64,000 bases of DNA, taken from a bacterium (GTDB taxonomy: Bacteria; Verrucomicrobiota; Kiritimatiellia; CAIKKV01; CAIYGI01). Position numbers and translations under genes: made by a program. Under the pieces are notes generated by a model. It was not told the DNA's origin, ran no database searches, and worked only from the letters and a program-made list of their open reading frames with translations. This document shows, piece by piece, positions 18,301 through 26,851 of this stretch (its first letter is position 1; every line of letters begins with the position of its first letter). The stretch is from positions 1-64,000 of the forward strand of contig JANYBP010000033.1 in NCBI GenBank assembly GCA_025360745.1. Direction: 5' to 3'.

Positions 18301-18437
18301 TGCGCTGCGAAATGCGCGCCGAAACTCCCGGCCGCTTCCATGGCCTGCCCGCACTGGGCCAGGCCATGTATGTTCCTGAAATCCGCGCCCACACCGCGGA
18401 GCAGCGCATCACCGTGGAAGACCGCGCCGAGCCATAG
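12342..18437 (+). CDS. Alpha-2-macroglobulin family protein (MG2 and thioester domains), secreted
   Basis: Signal-like N-term; YRPGDEVKWKLIAR MG2 region; SDFRATALWQPAVLTDANGEAVVPIAFPDSLTAWRASARAVT; YPYGCVEQTMSRFLPAVIV thioester-type CxEQ. Confidence 0.9.
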   Translation: MNTTNRYFPPIVRSRPTRRRGISGMAGIAQAAAFRVALFCALAGVRSAASGAAEPETAAVDYAGLKAQAEAYYAQHSYALARDAYLLATNLAPSAPERRWTALRIADTRWRAQAGSKTANATAFEQAQRELDALVRDVSRVEDRDRVWAEAQESLGDFFWTRRDGRDWNAAWPRYAQALDWRAGQTNSAANRARYLEIVWKAADNGQDDPFYRYGWYGNALPTPILANAVKVAQDEPDRAHAHYLLAMQFMRGSDSSQRARAPDELEAAQAPGKSCPWYDDALFHEAEWLENNGRITLDDDGNWQQKPDYKGAATLYRRLLKDFAKGESRYVEEAREHLDKLVNPGLGVAVGSVFLPGSEVQFQLSSRNLPEVRFSLQHVALPEAVRFATGDNSLQEWTRHIPSGGEIVTNWSRATNGKGEHVPFNETVRLDAPLAPGAYLLEASSGTNRARDVIVVGDIALVTKCSGRQLVVYACDALSGVPVPKMALRLWMRYTQERQSRFESRDGVTDEDGLAKFDLSRNRDNRDNTFLILAQSGGRQAFTFAGSYWYSPTPDAWKLYAFTDRPAYRPGDEVKWKLIARQTTPEGGFLTPANQPLHYRIRDPRGQTMREADFTTSAFGSYAGSFTMASNQPLGEYTVEFWTGPGQAAHIGQAALFRMEEYKLPEFRVTVRTPEENGRRQTFRLGDTVSAEIQCELYAGGPVANATCEVLVRQRPFFRYWRRPHDFDWYYADMQPNFNRGFNEGAIVKRETLRTDAQGRAQIAFDTPRDGGQDLEYSFEARVTDASRREIAGAGIVRVTRQRYYANLEPDHQLYRPQDRVRMTVSAGDANEQPVQVAGVVKVQRSRWVEVWRSPEGREVTGTALRDARRACATFPPTPAPGKAGWAQLRCGYESEPVLERPLDLDSQGRAEFTFTPDREGYYRVSWRGKQKGEPSVSAESTVWVATESSADLGYRHGGLQIVADSDTFREGQSAPIMLSAPNGGGHVLFTVETDELLDVQVVKMDGDVKLLALPIRARHVPNVVLGAAMVADRALLKDELPIVVPPVRNFLKLTLAADKPLYLPRESGTLRVTARDSNDRPVTAEVALSLFDESVTYIQSEYAGDIRQFFYGDKRPHSVQTGSSFQQRPYLKLVREEGRLIDVREQRARTERQVNWGGPGNEGERSEIDSDGPIDGPLVMRGLYGNRRRDSGYKSAPALHGAAGGMVMDEMRAKKDSREGQSEQAWFRQSDKKDLAKGGESPAVVVRSDFRATALWQPAVLTDANGEAVVPIAFPDSLTAWRASARAVTSGQQFGNTNLTLQTKLPLVARLQTPRFLVAGDEVTVSAVFNNHTALPMKVLPELKAEGITLRGWLRGGELQREAPDAVEVPPDGEARVDWRAAAEITGEARLELRARAGSYSDGMSASCPVLEHGVETTITRSGRARGDDVRLRFDLPKARRPGSATLTVQVTPSLAVTMLDALPYLLDYPYGCVEQTMSRFLPAVIVRKTLTDLGLKPEAVADRIFGGIEAATVDKTHPQGAQNMQRLSDIVNGGLTRLYDFQHNDGAWAWWKEGDSDRFMTAYVVYGLALARQAGVEVKAGVAERGAAWLDKELVAEESNPDMQAWMLQALAEWQFAAGAREPSTFQNKALDNVWTQRDRLNGCTRALAALAAKRFGRADQARVYVDNLRNGIQVDDRPDQSIVQTGVPQSSTGQSYAVTATAHWGEDGIAWRWSDGGVEATANALRALLAVDPKHPLVAPTVQWLVKNRRGAQWSNTRDTALVVLALNDYLRVSGELGASEFYELRVNGQRVAEEQITPETVLSAPGRFEIAPGLLRDGANEVRIMRMDAAKGALYVSACAKFFSLEEPIPPAASELFLQRHYYRFVGHPSLLKGWVYERQPLTDQGVVTSGERIETVLTLEVKNNAEYLILEDLKPAGLEAVALRSGEALDARELTGDGAARTPDRREAGDYTGRTRRVYQELRDRKLAIFIDKLPQGIWELRCEMRAETPGRFHGLPALGQAMYVPEIRAHTAEQRITVEDRAEP

Positions 18438-18486
18438 AGTAACCTTTCGCTTGACTAGATTGCCCGGCGTTTGGGAGACTCTATTT

Positions 18487-19350
18487 ATGAGCGCATATCG
18501 TTCCATCAAAACCATTCTTGAGCGCCGCCCAACCATGGAAGGCGCCGGCGTACGCCTCAAACGCGTATTCAGCAACAACGAAGTCGAGCTGCTGGACCCG
18601 TTTCTGCTGCTCGACGATTTCGGATCCGACGATCCCGCCGACTACATCGCCGGCTTTCCCTGGCATCCGCATCGGGGCATCGAAACCGTGACTTACATGC
18701 TGGCCGGCGAGGTCGAGCATGGCGACAGCATGGGCAACAAGGGGGTGATCCGTTCCGGCGACATCCAGTGGATGACCGCCGGCAGCGGAATTATTCACCA
18801 GGAAATGCCCCAGGCCTACAAAGGCACGGCGCGCGGCTTCCAGCTCTGGGTCAACCTGCCGGCCAGGAACAAGATGATGGAACCGCGCTACCGGGGCGTG
18901 ACGAGCGACACCGTCGTCGAAACCAGTCCGCAGCCCGGCGTGAAGGTCAAGGTCATTGCCGGCGCGCTTAACGGCGTCAAGGGACCGGTGCGCGATGTAA
19001 TCGCCGACCCGGAGTATTTTGACGTCACGCTGCAGGCAAACACAGCCTTCGAACACGACACGCCCGCCGGGCACACCGTCTTCGCCTACGTCATCGGCGG
19101 CAAAGGCTGGCTGACGCGCGACAAGCAGGATGAATTGACCGACGGCCAACTCGCCCTGATGAACGACGGAGGCAAGATCAAGGCCACCGCGGGCGCGAAA
19201 GGCATGCGTTTCCTGCTGGTCTCCGGCAAACCGTTGAAGGAACCCGTCGCGTGGTACGGTCCCATCGTCATGAATACCCAGGCCGAACTGGACACCGCGT
19301 TCGAGGAATTCAACAACGGGACTTTCATAAAGCGACAAAAACTCAAGTAG
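18487..19350 (+). CDS. Pirin family protein
   Basis: DPFLLLDDFGSDDPADYIAGFPWHPHRGIETVTYMLAGEVEHGDSMGNKGVIRSGDIQWMTAGSGIIHQEMP. Confidence 0.95.
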   Translation: MSAYRSIKTILERRPTMEGAGVRLKRVFSNNEVELLDPFLLLDDFGSDDPADYIAGFPWHPHRGIETVTYMLAGEVEHGDSMGNKGVIRSGDIQWMTAGSGIIHQEMPQAYKGTARGFQLWVNLPARNKMMEPRYRGVTSDTVVETSPQPGVKVKVIAGALNGVKGPVRDVIADPEYFDVTLQANTAFEHDTPAGHTVFAYVIGGKGWLTRDKQDELTDGQLALMNDGGKIKATAGAKGMRFLLVSGKPLKEPVAWYGPIVMNTQAELDTAFEEFNNGTFIKRQKLK

Positions 19351-19352
19351 CC

Positions 19353-19449
19353 GGAAGTCAGAAGCCAGAAGTCAGAAGTCAGAATTCAGGATATGCCAAA
19401 CCGCCCATTTCTCGAATTCTGACTTCTGACTTCTGAATTCTGGATTCTG
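19353..19449. repeat. 7-bp tandem repeats arranged as an inverted repeat (perfect 21-bp arms)
   Basis: agaagtcagaagtcagaattc 19367-19387 and exact reverse complement gaattctgacttctgacttct 19414-19434. Confidence 0.95.
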
Positions 19450-19479
19450 TGCGTCCTTATCAAGAATCGGCTTATTAAA

Positions 19480-20178
19480 ATGCCAAATAGATGCGAATGG
19501 TGCGGCGCCGACCCGCTGTATATCGAGTATCACGACCGCGAATGGGGCCGGCCGGTCCATGATGACCGCCACCTGTTCGAGTTTTTGATCCTGGAAGGCG
19601 CGCAGGCGGGACTGAGCTGGCTGACCATCCTCAGGAAGCGCGAGAACTACCGCAAGGCCTTTCACGGCTTCGATCCGCAAAAAGTCGCCGCCTATTCGTC
19701 GCGGGATGTCCAGCGCCTGCTGTCCGACCCCGGCATTGTGCGCAACCGCCTGAAGATCGGCTCCGCGATCGAAAACGCGCGTGGAGTGTTGAAGATCGTG
19801 AAGCAATTCGGCTCTTTGGATGCCTTTGTCTGGCGTTATGTCGAATTCAAGCCCATCCAAAACGCCTGGCGCGCATTGGCCGAACTGCCCGCCGCGACCG
19901 ATTTGTCCGGCAAGCTGAGCAAAGATCTGAAGCAACGCGGCTTCAACTTCGTCGGCTCGAAAATCTGCTATTCCTTCATGCAAGCCGTCGGCATGGTCAA
20001 CGACCATCTGGTTGGCTGCTTCAGGCATCGTGAAGTTCAGGAAACGGCCCGGACAAAAGCCATACCTTGCAAAATGCCCGCCGCCTTTCACGACCGCCGG
20101 TACACCGCGCTGCGCAACTGCTGGAAGAAAGCAGGCCCGGCGAAAAAGTCGCGAAAAGCCTTGAAATTCCGCCCTTGA
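19480..20178 (+). CDS. tag: DNA-3-methyladenine glycosylase I
   Basis: RCEWCGADPLYIEYHDREWGRPVHDDRHLFEFLILEGAQAGLSWLTILRKRENYRKAF. Confidence 0.94.
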   Translation: MPNRCEWCGADPLYIEYHDREWGRPVHDDRHLFEFLILEGAQAGLSWLTILRKRENYRKAFHGFDPQKVAAYSSRDVQRLLSDPGIVRNRLKIGSAIENARGVLKIVKQFGSLDAFVWRYVEFKPIQNAWRALAELPAATDLSGKLSKDLKQRGFNFVGSKICYSFMQAVGMVNDHLVGCFRHREVQETARTKAIPCKMPAAFHDRRYTALRNCWKKAGPAKKSRKALKFRP

Positions 20179-20265
20179 TTCCACGCCCGGCCGTTCCTTG
20201 TAACCTTTTTGCCACTGGCGGCTCTAATCTTAATGGTATCTGAAAGAAAGAAAAGGAAAGAAGCT

Positions 20266-20487
20266 ATGACAACGGAGCGTTATGTTCGAATGGCCGCCGG
20301 CATCTTTGTGATGGCAAGCCTGGCGCTGGGTTACTGGGTGCATCATGGCTGGTTCTTTTTCACGGCCTTCGTGGGGCTGAATCTGTTCCAGTCGGCTTTC
20401 ACACAATTCTGCCCGCTGGAAATCATCCTGCGGCGTTGCGGTGTGCCGTCCGCGGGTGGCGGATGCGGATGCAACGGCAAGCCATGA
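20266..20487 (+). CDS. DUF2892-like small membrane protein
   Basis: MTTERYVRMAAGIFVMASLALGYWVHHGWFFFTAFVGLNLFQSAFTQFCPLEIILRRCGV; ATGA overlap with TolC gene. Confidence 0.85.
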   Translation: MTTERYVRMAAGIFVMASLALGYWVHHGWFFFTAFVGLNLFQSAFTQFCPLEIILRRCGVPSAGGGCGCNGKP

Positions 20488-21833
20488 ACACCATTAAAAC
20501 CACGACTGGCCGGCGACGGATTGTGCCGGCGCTGTTGATGGTGGCGTCGTTATCCGGCCTGACCGGCGCGTCCGCCGTCACGCTCGATGAATGCATCGGC
20601 GCCACGCTTCGCAACAATCCCGACGTGCGTGCCGCGACGGAGCGTGTCCAGGCCGCGACCGCCGCCATCAAGGAGGCCCAGTCCGCCTACTATCCCATGC
20701 TCGCCGGTTCAACCACCTATGCCCGCACGGACAATCCTCCCCAGGCATTCATGATGATGCTGAACCAACGCGGCGTCTCGCTGCAATCCGACTTCAACAA
20801 TCCCTCCGACACCGACAATCTCGCCCTGAGCCTGGGGGTGAAGTACCGGCTGTACGATTTCGGGCGGCGCGGACTGGACAACGAGATGGCCCGGCGCGGC
20901 TCCGAGGTTTCGCGACTGGTTTTGCGGGCGCTGCAAAACGCCATGATTCATCAGGTTACGCGCGGTTTTTACACGGTGCTTCAAGCCAGCGCTTTCGTGG
21001 CGGTCCAGGAGGAAACGGTCAAATCGCTTGAGGAAAGTCTACGGGTCGCCAAAGAGCGTGTGAAGGCGGGCGGCGCCATCAAGACCGATGTGCTGAATCT
21101 CGATGTGCAGCTCGCCCAGGCGCGGGAGGATCTGATTCGTGCGCGCAACGGCGTCAAGTTGTCTCTGGCGGCGCTCAACACGGCCATCGGCGCCAACATG
21201 CTCGATTCCGCCAAATTGCCCGCCCAGGCGGAGTTGCCGGACAATCGACCGCCTGAAAAAGAAGACCTGAGCGTAATCCAGAACCGGCCGGAATTACTGG
21301 CGGCCCGCCGGGTGGCCCAGATCCAGCAGGCCGCGCTACGGAAGGCCCGGCGGCAGTACCTGCCCACGATCAACGCCTTCGGCTCGGTGGATTGGAACAG
21401 CGCGGTCTCCAGCGACTTCGAGCGCAGTTACTTCGTCGGCGTGGCGGCCGAAGTGGAATTTTTCGACGGCTTTCGCAAGAGCGCGGCGGTCGCGGGCGCC
21501 GGCGCCCAGCAACGGGCCGCGGCGGCCGAGGCCGATAAAGCCGCCGACAATCTCCGCCTGGACCTGACCTCGGCTTCCATCCAGGCCGGCGAGGCCTGGG
21601 ACCGGTTGGATCTGGTCCGCAAAAGCATCGCGAACGCCGAGGAGTCCCTGCGCATCACGCAACAACGCTTCCAGCATGGCGCGGCGGACCTGCCGGAACT
21701 GCTGACCGCGCAAACGGGTCTGACCGGAGCACGAACGCGCAAGGTCGCCGCGCAGTACGACTGTCTGACCGCCCTCTCAAACCTGGAGCGCGCGCGAGGG
21801 CAATTGGTCGACAGGTACGCCGGACGAGAATGA
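20484..21833 (+). CDS. TolC family outer membrane efflux protein
   Basis: VTLDECIGATLRNNPDVRAATERVQAATAAIKEAQSAYYPML; repeated TolC-type helices. Confidence 0.92.
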   Translation: MNTIKTTTGRRRIVPALLMVASLSGLTGASAVTLDECIGATLRNNPDVRAATERVQAATAAIKEAQSAYYPMLAGSTTYARTDNPPQAFMMMLNQRGVSLQSDFNNPSDTDNLALSLGVKYRLYDFGRRGLDNEMARRGSEVSRLVLRALQNAMIHQVTRGFYTVLQASAFVAVQEETVKSLEESLRVAKERVKAGGAIKTDVLNLDVQLAQAREDLIRARNGVKLSLAALNTAIGANMLDSAKLPAQAELPDNRPPEKEDLSVIQNRPELLAARRVAQIQQAALRKARRQYLPTINAFGSVDWNSAVSSDFERSYFVGVAAEVEFFDGFRKSAAVAGAGAQQRAAAAEADKAADNLRLDLTSASIQAGEAWDRLDLVRKSIANAEESLRITQQRFQHGAADLPELLTAQTGLTGARTRKVAAQYDCLTALSNLERARGQLVDRYAGRE

Positions 21834-21847
21834 CGAGGAGCAGGAAT

Positions 21848-22939
21848 ATGACTGAAGAAACGACAAATAACGAGCAGACCGGGAACGAAACGAAGCCCGC
21901 GCCCAGGCGTGTCTGGGGACGCATCGCCAAACCGGTGTTGGGCGGAGTCGTGCTGGCGGCGGTCATTCTTTGGAGCGTCGGCGTCTTCCGCACGCGCATC
22001 CCGGCCGGACGGCTGGAATATCAGGGCGGACTCCCCGTGCCGCCAGGGGCCGCCCTTTTCACCGTCACACCGGAACTCATCGCCGCGCGCGTGGATGTGG
22101 TCGGCACGGTGGCCTCGGAGGTCAAAGTCAACCTCAGCGCCCGCATTCCCGCCTCTGTGAAGCAGATATTCGTTACCGCCGGCAGTCCGGTGAAAAAGGG
22201 ACAGGAACTTATAACCCTTGACGACCGTGAAATCAGCGAACAGGTCGCGGCGGCCGAAGCCCAGTATAAACAGGCCGAGACCGAGTTAAACCGCGCCCAG
22301 CGGCTTTTCGACAGCCAGGCGACGACCGAACAGGCGCTCACGGCGGCGCAGTCCGTGTTCGCAGCCGCGCGCGCCCAGTGGGAACGCGGCAAGGTCATGC
22401 TGACTTATGCGCGGATCGTCTCGCCCATGGACGGCATCGTCACCGACCGGCGCATCGAACCCGGCGACCTTGCCAATCCCGGCCAGACGCTCCTGACCAT
22501 CTACGACCCCGCCAATATGCAGATCGAGGTCCCCGTGCCCGTGCGTCTGCTCGCCAAACTTCCCGTGGGCCAGAGCGTGGAGGTCACGCTGGACCGGCCG
22601 GCCACCAACTTCCAGGGTAAGGTCCGGCAGATTGTCAGCGAAATAGACCCCCTCAGCCGCACCCAGCTGGTCAAGGTCCGGATCGAAGACGCCACCGCGG
22701 AGGTCATGCCGGGGAGCTTCGGCCGCCTCCGGGTGGCCGATGAGCCCCACATCGCCTTCGCGGTTCCGCGCTCCGCCGTCTACACCGTGGGCCAGATCGA
22801 ACTGCTTCAAGTGGTCAAGGACGGCCGCGCCGTGCGGCGCGCGGTCCGCACAGGCCAGGTTCATGACGCAAAGGTGGAGGCGCTCTCCGGACTCGATGCC
22901 GGGGAGGTCGTGCTCGTCAATCCACTTCAGGAGAATTGA
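21848..22939 (+). CDS. RND efflux periplasmic adaptor (membrane fusion protein)
   Basis: VNLSARIPASVKQIFVTAGSPVKKGQELITLDDREISEQVAAAEAQYKQAE; VSPMDGIVTDRRIEPGDLANPGQTLLTIYD. Confidence 0.93.
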   Translation: MTEETTNNEQTGNETKPAPRRVWGRIAKPVLGGVVLAAVILWSVGVFRTRIPAGRLEYQGGLPVPPGAALFTVTPELIAARVDVVGTVASEVKVNLSARIPASVKQIFVTAGSPVKKGQELITLDDREISEQVAAAEAQYKQAETELNRAQRLFDSQATTEQALTAAQSVFAAARAQWERGKVMLTYARIVSPMDGIVTDRRIEPGDLANPGQTLLTIYDPANMQIEVPVPVRLLAKLPVGQSVEVTLDRPATNFQGKVRQIVSEIDPLSRTQLVKVRIEDATAEVMPGSFGRLRVADEPHIAFAVPRSAVYTVGQIELLQVVKDGRAVRRAVRTGQVHDAKVEALSGLDAGEVVLVNPLQEN

Positions 22940-22942
22940 GGC

Positions 22943-25900
22943 ATGGAAATCGAGCGCAAACACTCCCTGGTCAGCGGAATCATCGAGACCTTTCTCAAGG
23001 GCAACCTGGCGATTCTGCTGATCATCATCTCGCTGGCCGCCGGTGCGGCCGCGCTCTTCCTGACGCCGCGCGAGGAAGAACCGCAAATCGTCGTGCCGCT
23101 GGCCGATGTCATGGTCATGTATCCCGGCGGGTCGGCCCAGGAAGTCGAACGCCTGGTTTCGTCGCGTCTGGAACGCATGCTTTACCAGATTGACGGCGTC
23201 GAATACGTGTATTCGATGTCGCGTCCCGGCATGGCCGTCGTGACCGTGCGTTTCAAGGTCGGTGAAGACCGCGAAAAAAGCCTGATCAAGCTGTACAACA
23301 AGATCTTCCAGAACATCGATCAGGCCACGCCCGGGATTGCCGGTTGGGTTGTCAAACCGATCGAGATAGACGACGTGCCGATCGTCAACGTGGCGCTCTA
23401 CAGCGGCCGTTACGACGAACACGCCCTTTATCGGGCGGGCGAGGAGGTTGTCGCCCGGCTCCAGCACATTCCCAACACCGGCAACATCACGCTGCACGGG
23501 GGACAACGCCGGGTGCTGCATGTTTATCTCGACATGGAACGGATCGCGGCCCACGGACTCTCACCGCTGGAAATCGCGGGCGCGCTCAAGGTCTCGAACG
23601 CGCAGACGGAAAGCGGCGGATTCGAGCAGGGCAACGCCTCCCTGCGCGTGGAAGCCGGCCCCTTCCTGCGGGACGCGTCCGAGATCAGCAACCTGATGGT
23701 GGGCACGCATGCGAACCGCCCGGTCTATCTGCGCGACGTGGCCCGGATCGAGGACGCGCCGGACGAACTCCAATCCTATACCCGCATCGGGTTCGCTGCC
23801 GCCGTCCATCAACCATCCTCCACCCTCAACCGTCCACCCTCCACCTCTTTTCCCGCCGTCACCATCGCCGTCGCCAAGAAGAAGGGCAGCAACGCGGTCT
23901 GGGTTTCACGCGAGGTGGAGCGAGCGCTCGAAGCCATGCGCGGCAGGATCGTCCCGGACGACATGCAGTTCCGCATCACGCGCAATTACGGCGAAACCGC
24001 CAACGACAAGGTCAACAGCCTGGTCGAAAGCCTGATCGAGGCCATTGTCACGGTAATCGTCTTGATCGCCGTGATCATGACCCTGCGGGTCAGTTTGATC
24101 GTGGCCCTGACCGTTCCCATCACCTATGCCTTGACCCTGCTGATCAACTACCTGGCCGGCTATACGATCAACCGCGTCACCCTTTTTGCGCTGATTCTCT
24201 CGCTGGGGCTGCTGGTGGACGACCCCATCGTGGCGGTGGAGAACATCTACCGCCATCTGACGATGCGCCGCTACCCCCGGTTACAGGCCATCGCCATGGC
24301 CATGAACGAGGTGCTGCCGCCCGTGATTCTGGCCACCCTGGCGGTGGTGGTCGCGTTCGTTCCGATGTTCTTCATCAGCGGCATGATGGGTCCTTACATG
24401 CGCCCGATGGCGCTCAATGTGCCGCTGGCCATGCTGGCTTCGATGCTGGTTTCCTTCGCCATCACACCCTGGTTGTCCAGCAAACTGCTGCGCGAAGAGA
24501 ACACGCACGAAACCTACGACGTCAAACAAACCGCCACCTATCGCGTTTACACCGCCATCCTGCGGCCCTTTGCCGATTCCCGCCGCAATGGCGCGCTGTT
24601 GCTGGCCGGCACGGCTGTTTTGTTCGCGCTTTCCCTGCTGCTGATTCCCACCGGCGGTGTGCCGCTCAAGATGCTGCCGTTCGACAACAAAAACGAGTTC
24701 CAGATGGTCGTGGACATGCCGGAGTCGACCACGCTGGAAACCACCGATGGCGTCGTGCGGGAGCTGGAAGACTACCTGCGCACGCTCCCCGAGGTGACCG
24801 ATTTCACCTCCACCGTGGGCGCCAGTTCGCCGATGGACTTCAACGGCCTGGTCCGGCATTACTACCTGCGCCAGGGCCCGCATGTGGCGGATATCCGGGT
24901 CAACCTGCTGCCTCGCAACCGCCGCAAAATGGACAGCCATTCCATCATCCTGCGCATACGCAACGATCTGGCGGCGATCGGCCGGCGCCGCAACGCGCGC
25001 ATCAAACTCGTCGAGGTCCCGCCGGGCCCGCCCGTGCTCTCCACGGTGGTCGCGGAGATCTATGGACAGCCGCGCCACGACTACCGGGAATTGACCGGCG
25101 CGGCGGAGTTGGTCAAGGCCCGCATGGAACAGGAAGCGGGCGTGGTTGATATTGACGACACGGTCGAGGCCGACCAGCGGAAATTGTTTTTCCGCGTCGA
25201 TCGCGAAAAGGCCGGCTTTGACGGCATTTCCACCGAAGATGTGACACAAACGCTGCTGCTGACGCTCAACGGTCTGCCCGGCGGCACGCTGCATGTTCCG
25301 GGGCAGCAGCATGAGGTGCCGATCGTCCTGCGGCTGCCGCGCGCGCATCGTTCGGATCCCGCGCTGTTGAAAAACATCGTCATCAAGGGGCGCGGCGGGC
25401 ACGCGGTGCAACTCGGGGAACTGGGCCGCTTTGAGGAAACGATCTACGACAAGACGATCTTCCATAAGAATCTGGAGCGTGTGGTCTACGTCACCGCGGA
25501 AATGGCCGGACGCGGGCCGGCCTATGCCGTGCTCAATCTCCAGTCCCACTTCGACAAGCACCCCCTGCCCGCCGGCCTGCGCATCGACTGGCGCGGCGAG
25601 GGCGAATGGAAGATTACGCTGGATGTCTTCCGGGATCTGGGCATCGCCTTCGCGGCGGCCCTGGTGGCGATCTACGTCCTGCTGGTCTACGAGACCGTGT
25701 CGTACATCCTGCCGGTGGTCATCATGATGTCCATCCCGCTGACCCTGATCGGCATCATGCCGGGCTTCTGGCTGCTCAACCTGATCGTCAACCGGCCCGT
25801 GGGCGGCTTCGGCAACCCGGTCTTTTTCACCGCCACGGCCATGATCGGCATGATCGCGCTGGCCGGCATCGTGGTCCGCAACGGGATCATCCTGGTGGAT

Positions 25901-26158
25901 TTCATCCGCAACGCCGTGGCGCGCGGCGCCACCCCGCGGGACGCGGTGTTCGAGGCCGGCGCGGTCCGCTTCCGCCCGATCTTCCTGACCGCCGGTGCGG
26001 CGCTGCTCGGGACCTGGCCCATCACGCTCGACCCGATTTTCAGCGGCCTGGCCTGGTCCATCATCTTCGGCTTGTTCGTCTCGACGGCTTTCACCTTGCT
26101 GATCATTCCAACCGTCTACATGCTGATTTACGGAAAGAAGGCGAAGCTGAAGGCATAA
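22943..26158 (+). CDS. RND efflux transporter permease (AcrB/HAE-like)
   Basis: IIETFLKGNLAILLIIISLAAG, VDDPIVAVENIYRHLTM, AMIGMIALAGIVVRNGIILVDFI; 1071 aa. Confidence 0.95.
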   Translation: MEIERKHSLVSGIIETFLKGNLAILLIIISLAAGAAALFLTPREEEPQIVVPLADVMVMYPGGSAQEVERLVSSRLERMLYQIDGVEYVYSMSRPGMAVVTVRFKVGEDREKSLIKLYNKIFQNIDQATPGIAGWVVKPIEIDDVPIVNVALYSGRYDEHALYRAGEEVVARLQHIPNTGNITLHGGQRRVLHVYLDMERIAAHGLSPLEIAGALKVSNAQTESGGFEQGNASLRVEAGPFLRDASEISNLMVGTHANRPVYLRDVARIEDAPDELQSYTRIGFAAAVHQPSSTLNRPPSTSFPAVTIAVAKKKGSNAVWVSREVERALEAMRGRIVPDDMQFRITRNYGETANDKVNSLVESLIEAIVTVIVLIAVIMTLRVSLIVALTVPITYALTLLINYLAGYTINRVTLFALILSLGLLVDDPIVAVENIYRHLTMRRYPRLQAIAMAMNEVLPPVILATLAVVVAFVPMFFISGMMGPYMRPMALNVPLAMLASMLVSFAITPWLSSKLLREENTHETYDVKQTATYRVYTAILRPFADSRRNGALLLAGTAVLFALSLLLIPTGGVPLKMLPFDNKNEFQMVVDMPESTTLETTDGVVRELEDYLRTLPEVTDFTSTVGASSPMDFNGLVRHYYLRQGPHVADIRVNLLPRNRRKMDSHSIILRIRNDLAAIGRRRNARIKLVEVPPGPPVLSTVVAEIYGQPRHDYRELTGAAELVKARMEQEAGVVDIDDTVEADQRKLFFRVDREKAGFDGISTEDVTQTLLLTLNGLPGGTLHVPGQQHEVPIVLRLPRAHRSDPALLKNIVIKGRGGHAVQLGELGRFEETIYDKTIFHKNLERVVYVTAEMAGRGPAYAVLNLQSHFDKHPLPAGLRIDWRGEGEWKITLDVFRDLGIAFAAALVAIYVLLVYETVSYILPVVIMMSIPLTLIGIMPGFWLLNLIVNRPVGGFGNPVFFTATAMIGMIALAGIVVRNGIILVDFIRNAVARGATPRDAVFEAGAVRFRPIFLTAGAALLGTWPITLDPIFSGLAWSIIFGLFVSTAFTLLIIPTVYMLIYGKKAKLKA
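23805..23846. repeat. 7-bp tandem repeat within the RND coding frame
   Basis: tccatca-accatcc-tccaccc-tcaaccg-tccaccc-tccacct, encoding VHQPSSTLNRPPSTS. Confidence 0.8.
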
Positions 26159-26200
26159 AGGCCTTCGTACTCCCGGCCACTGAGGCGAACCACGGATTGT

Positions 26201-26218
26201 GCCTCATCGGGATGAGGC
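26201..26218. other. Perfect hairpin downstream of RND gene
   Basis: gcctcat-cggg-atgaggc. Confidence 0.6.
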
Positions 26219-26285
26219 GTATACCAAAGGGGCCGGGGTAAATGGCCCTGCTTTAACAAATCATTGGCATAATGATGCGGACGCT

Positions 26286-26741
26286 ATGAATAACACGGCC
26301 AAAGCTGTACCAGCGGCGAGCGGATCCACGAAAATACGGAACCGCAGGACGGTCCTGCCTTTACTCGCCGCGGCCGTGCTGCTTGTCGCCTGCTTGCTGG
26401 CCATCGTCATCAAACCGCAAATTTTTGGTTTCGCGGCGGATGTCCCTCCGGTGAATTTGGCGGGCAGGTGGAGCGTGTCCACTGCGGCAGGACAAAATGG
26501 GCGTGTCATGACCCTGGCGCAGAATGGCGAGGCGCTGGAAGGAGAGGTTGAGGGCGCCGGCGCCGTTGCCGGCGAGGTCAAGGGCAATCGCGTCAAATTG
26601 TGGCTGCAGGCCGACAACACGACGATGGGCAGCGGGACGGCGCATGGCGACCTCATCGAAGGCGCCTATTCGTGCACGGAAGAAGGCGCCGGCAAGTGGC
26701 AGGCCACACGCCTCCGCGAGCAGGATCAAGCAGCGGAGTGA
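26286..26741 (+). CDS. Small membrane-anchored hypothetical protein
   Basis: One N-terminal TM (TVLPLLAAAVLLVACLLAIVI) and beta-rich AGRWSVSTAAGQNGRVMTLAQNGEALEGEVEGAG. Confidence 0.65.
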   Translation: MNNTAKAVPAASGSTKIRNRRTVLPLLAAAVLLVACLLAIVIKPQIFGFAADVPPVNLAGRWSVSTAAGQNGRVMTLAQNGEALEGEVEGAGAVAGEVKGNRVKLWLQADNTTMGSGTAHGDLIEGAYSCTEEGAGKWQATRLREQDQAAE

Positions 26742-26851
26742 ATCCGGCTCAGCTTCTCGGCCTGTCCCCTTTTCGAGGCGGGCGGCGTATACTTACCAAG
26801 AGGCCGTGTGGCGGCTGAAAGACTATTAACAACTTGGAAGGAATGCCGTTT

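Noticed and set aside
14334-18578. 1414-aa minus-strand ORF opposite the A2M gene
   Set aside because: Antisense shadow ORF of a high-GC gene; no recognisable domain, while the + strand has clear A2M motifs.
26201-26218. Hairpin gcctcat-cggg-atgaggc as rho-independent terminator
   Set aside because: Good stem but no T-tract follows; kept only as a hairpin.
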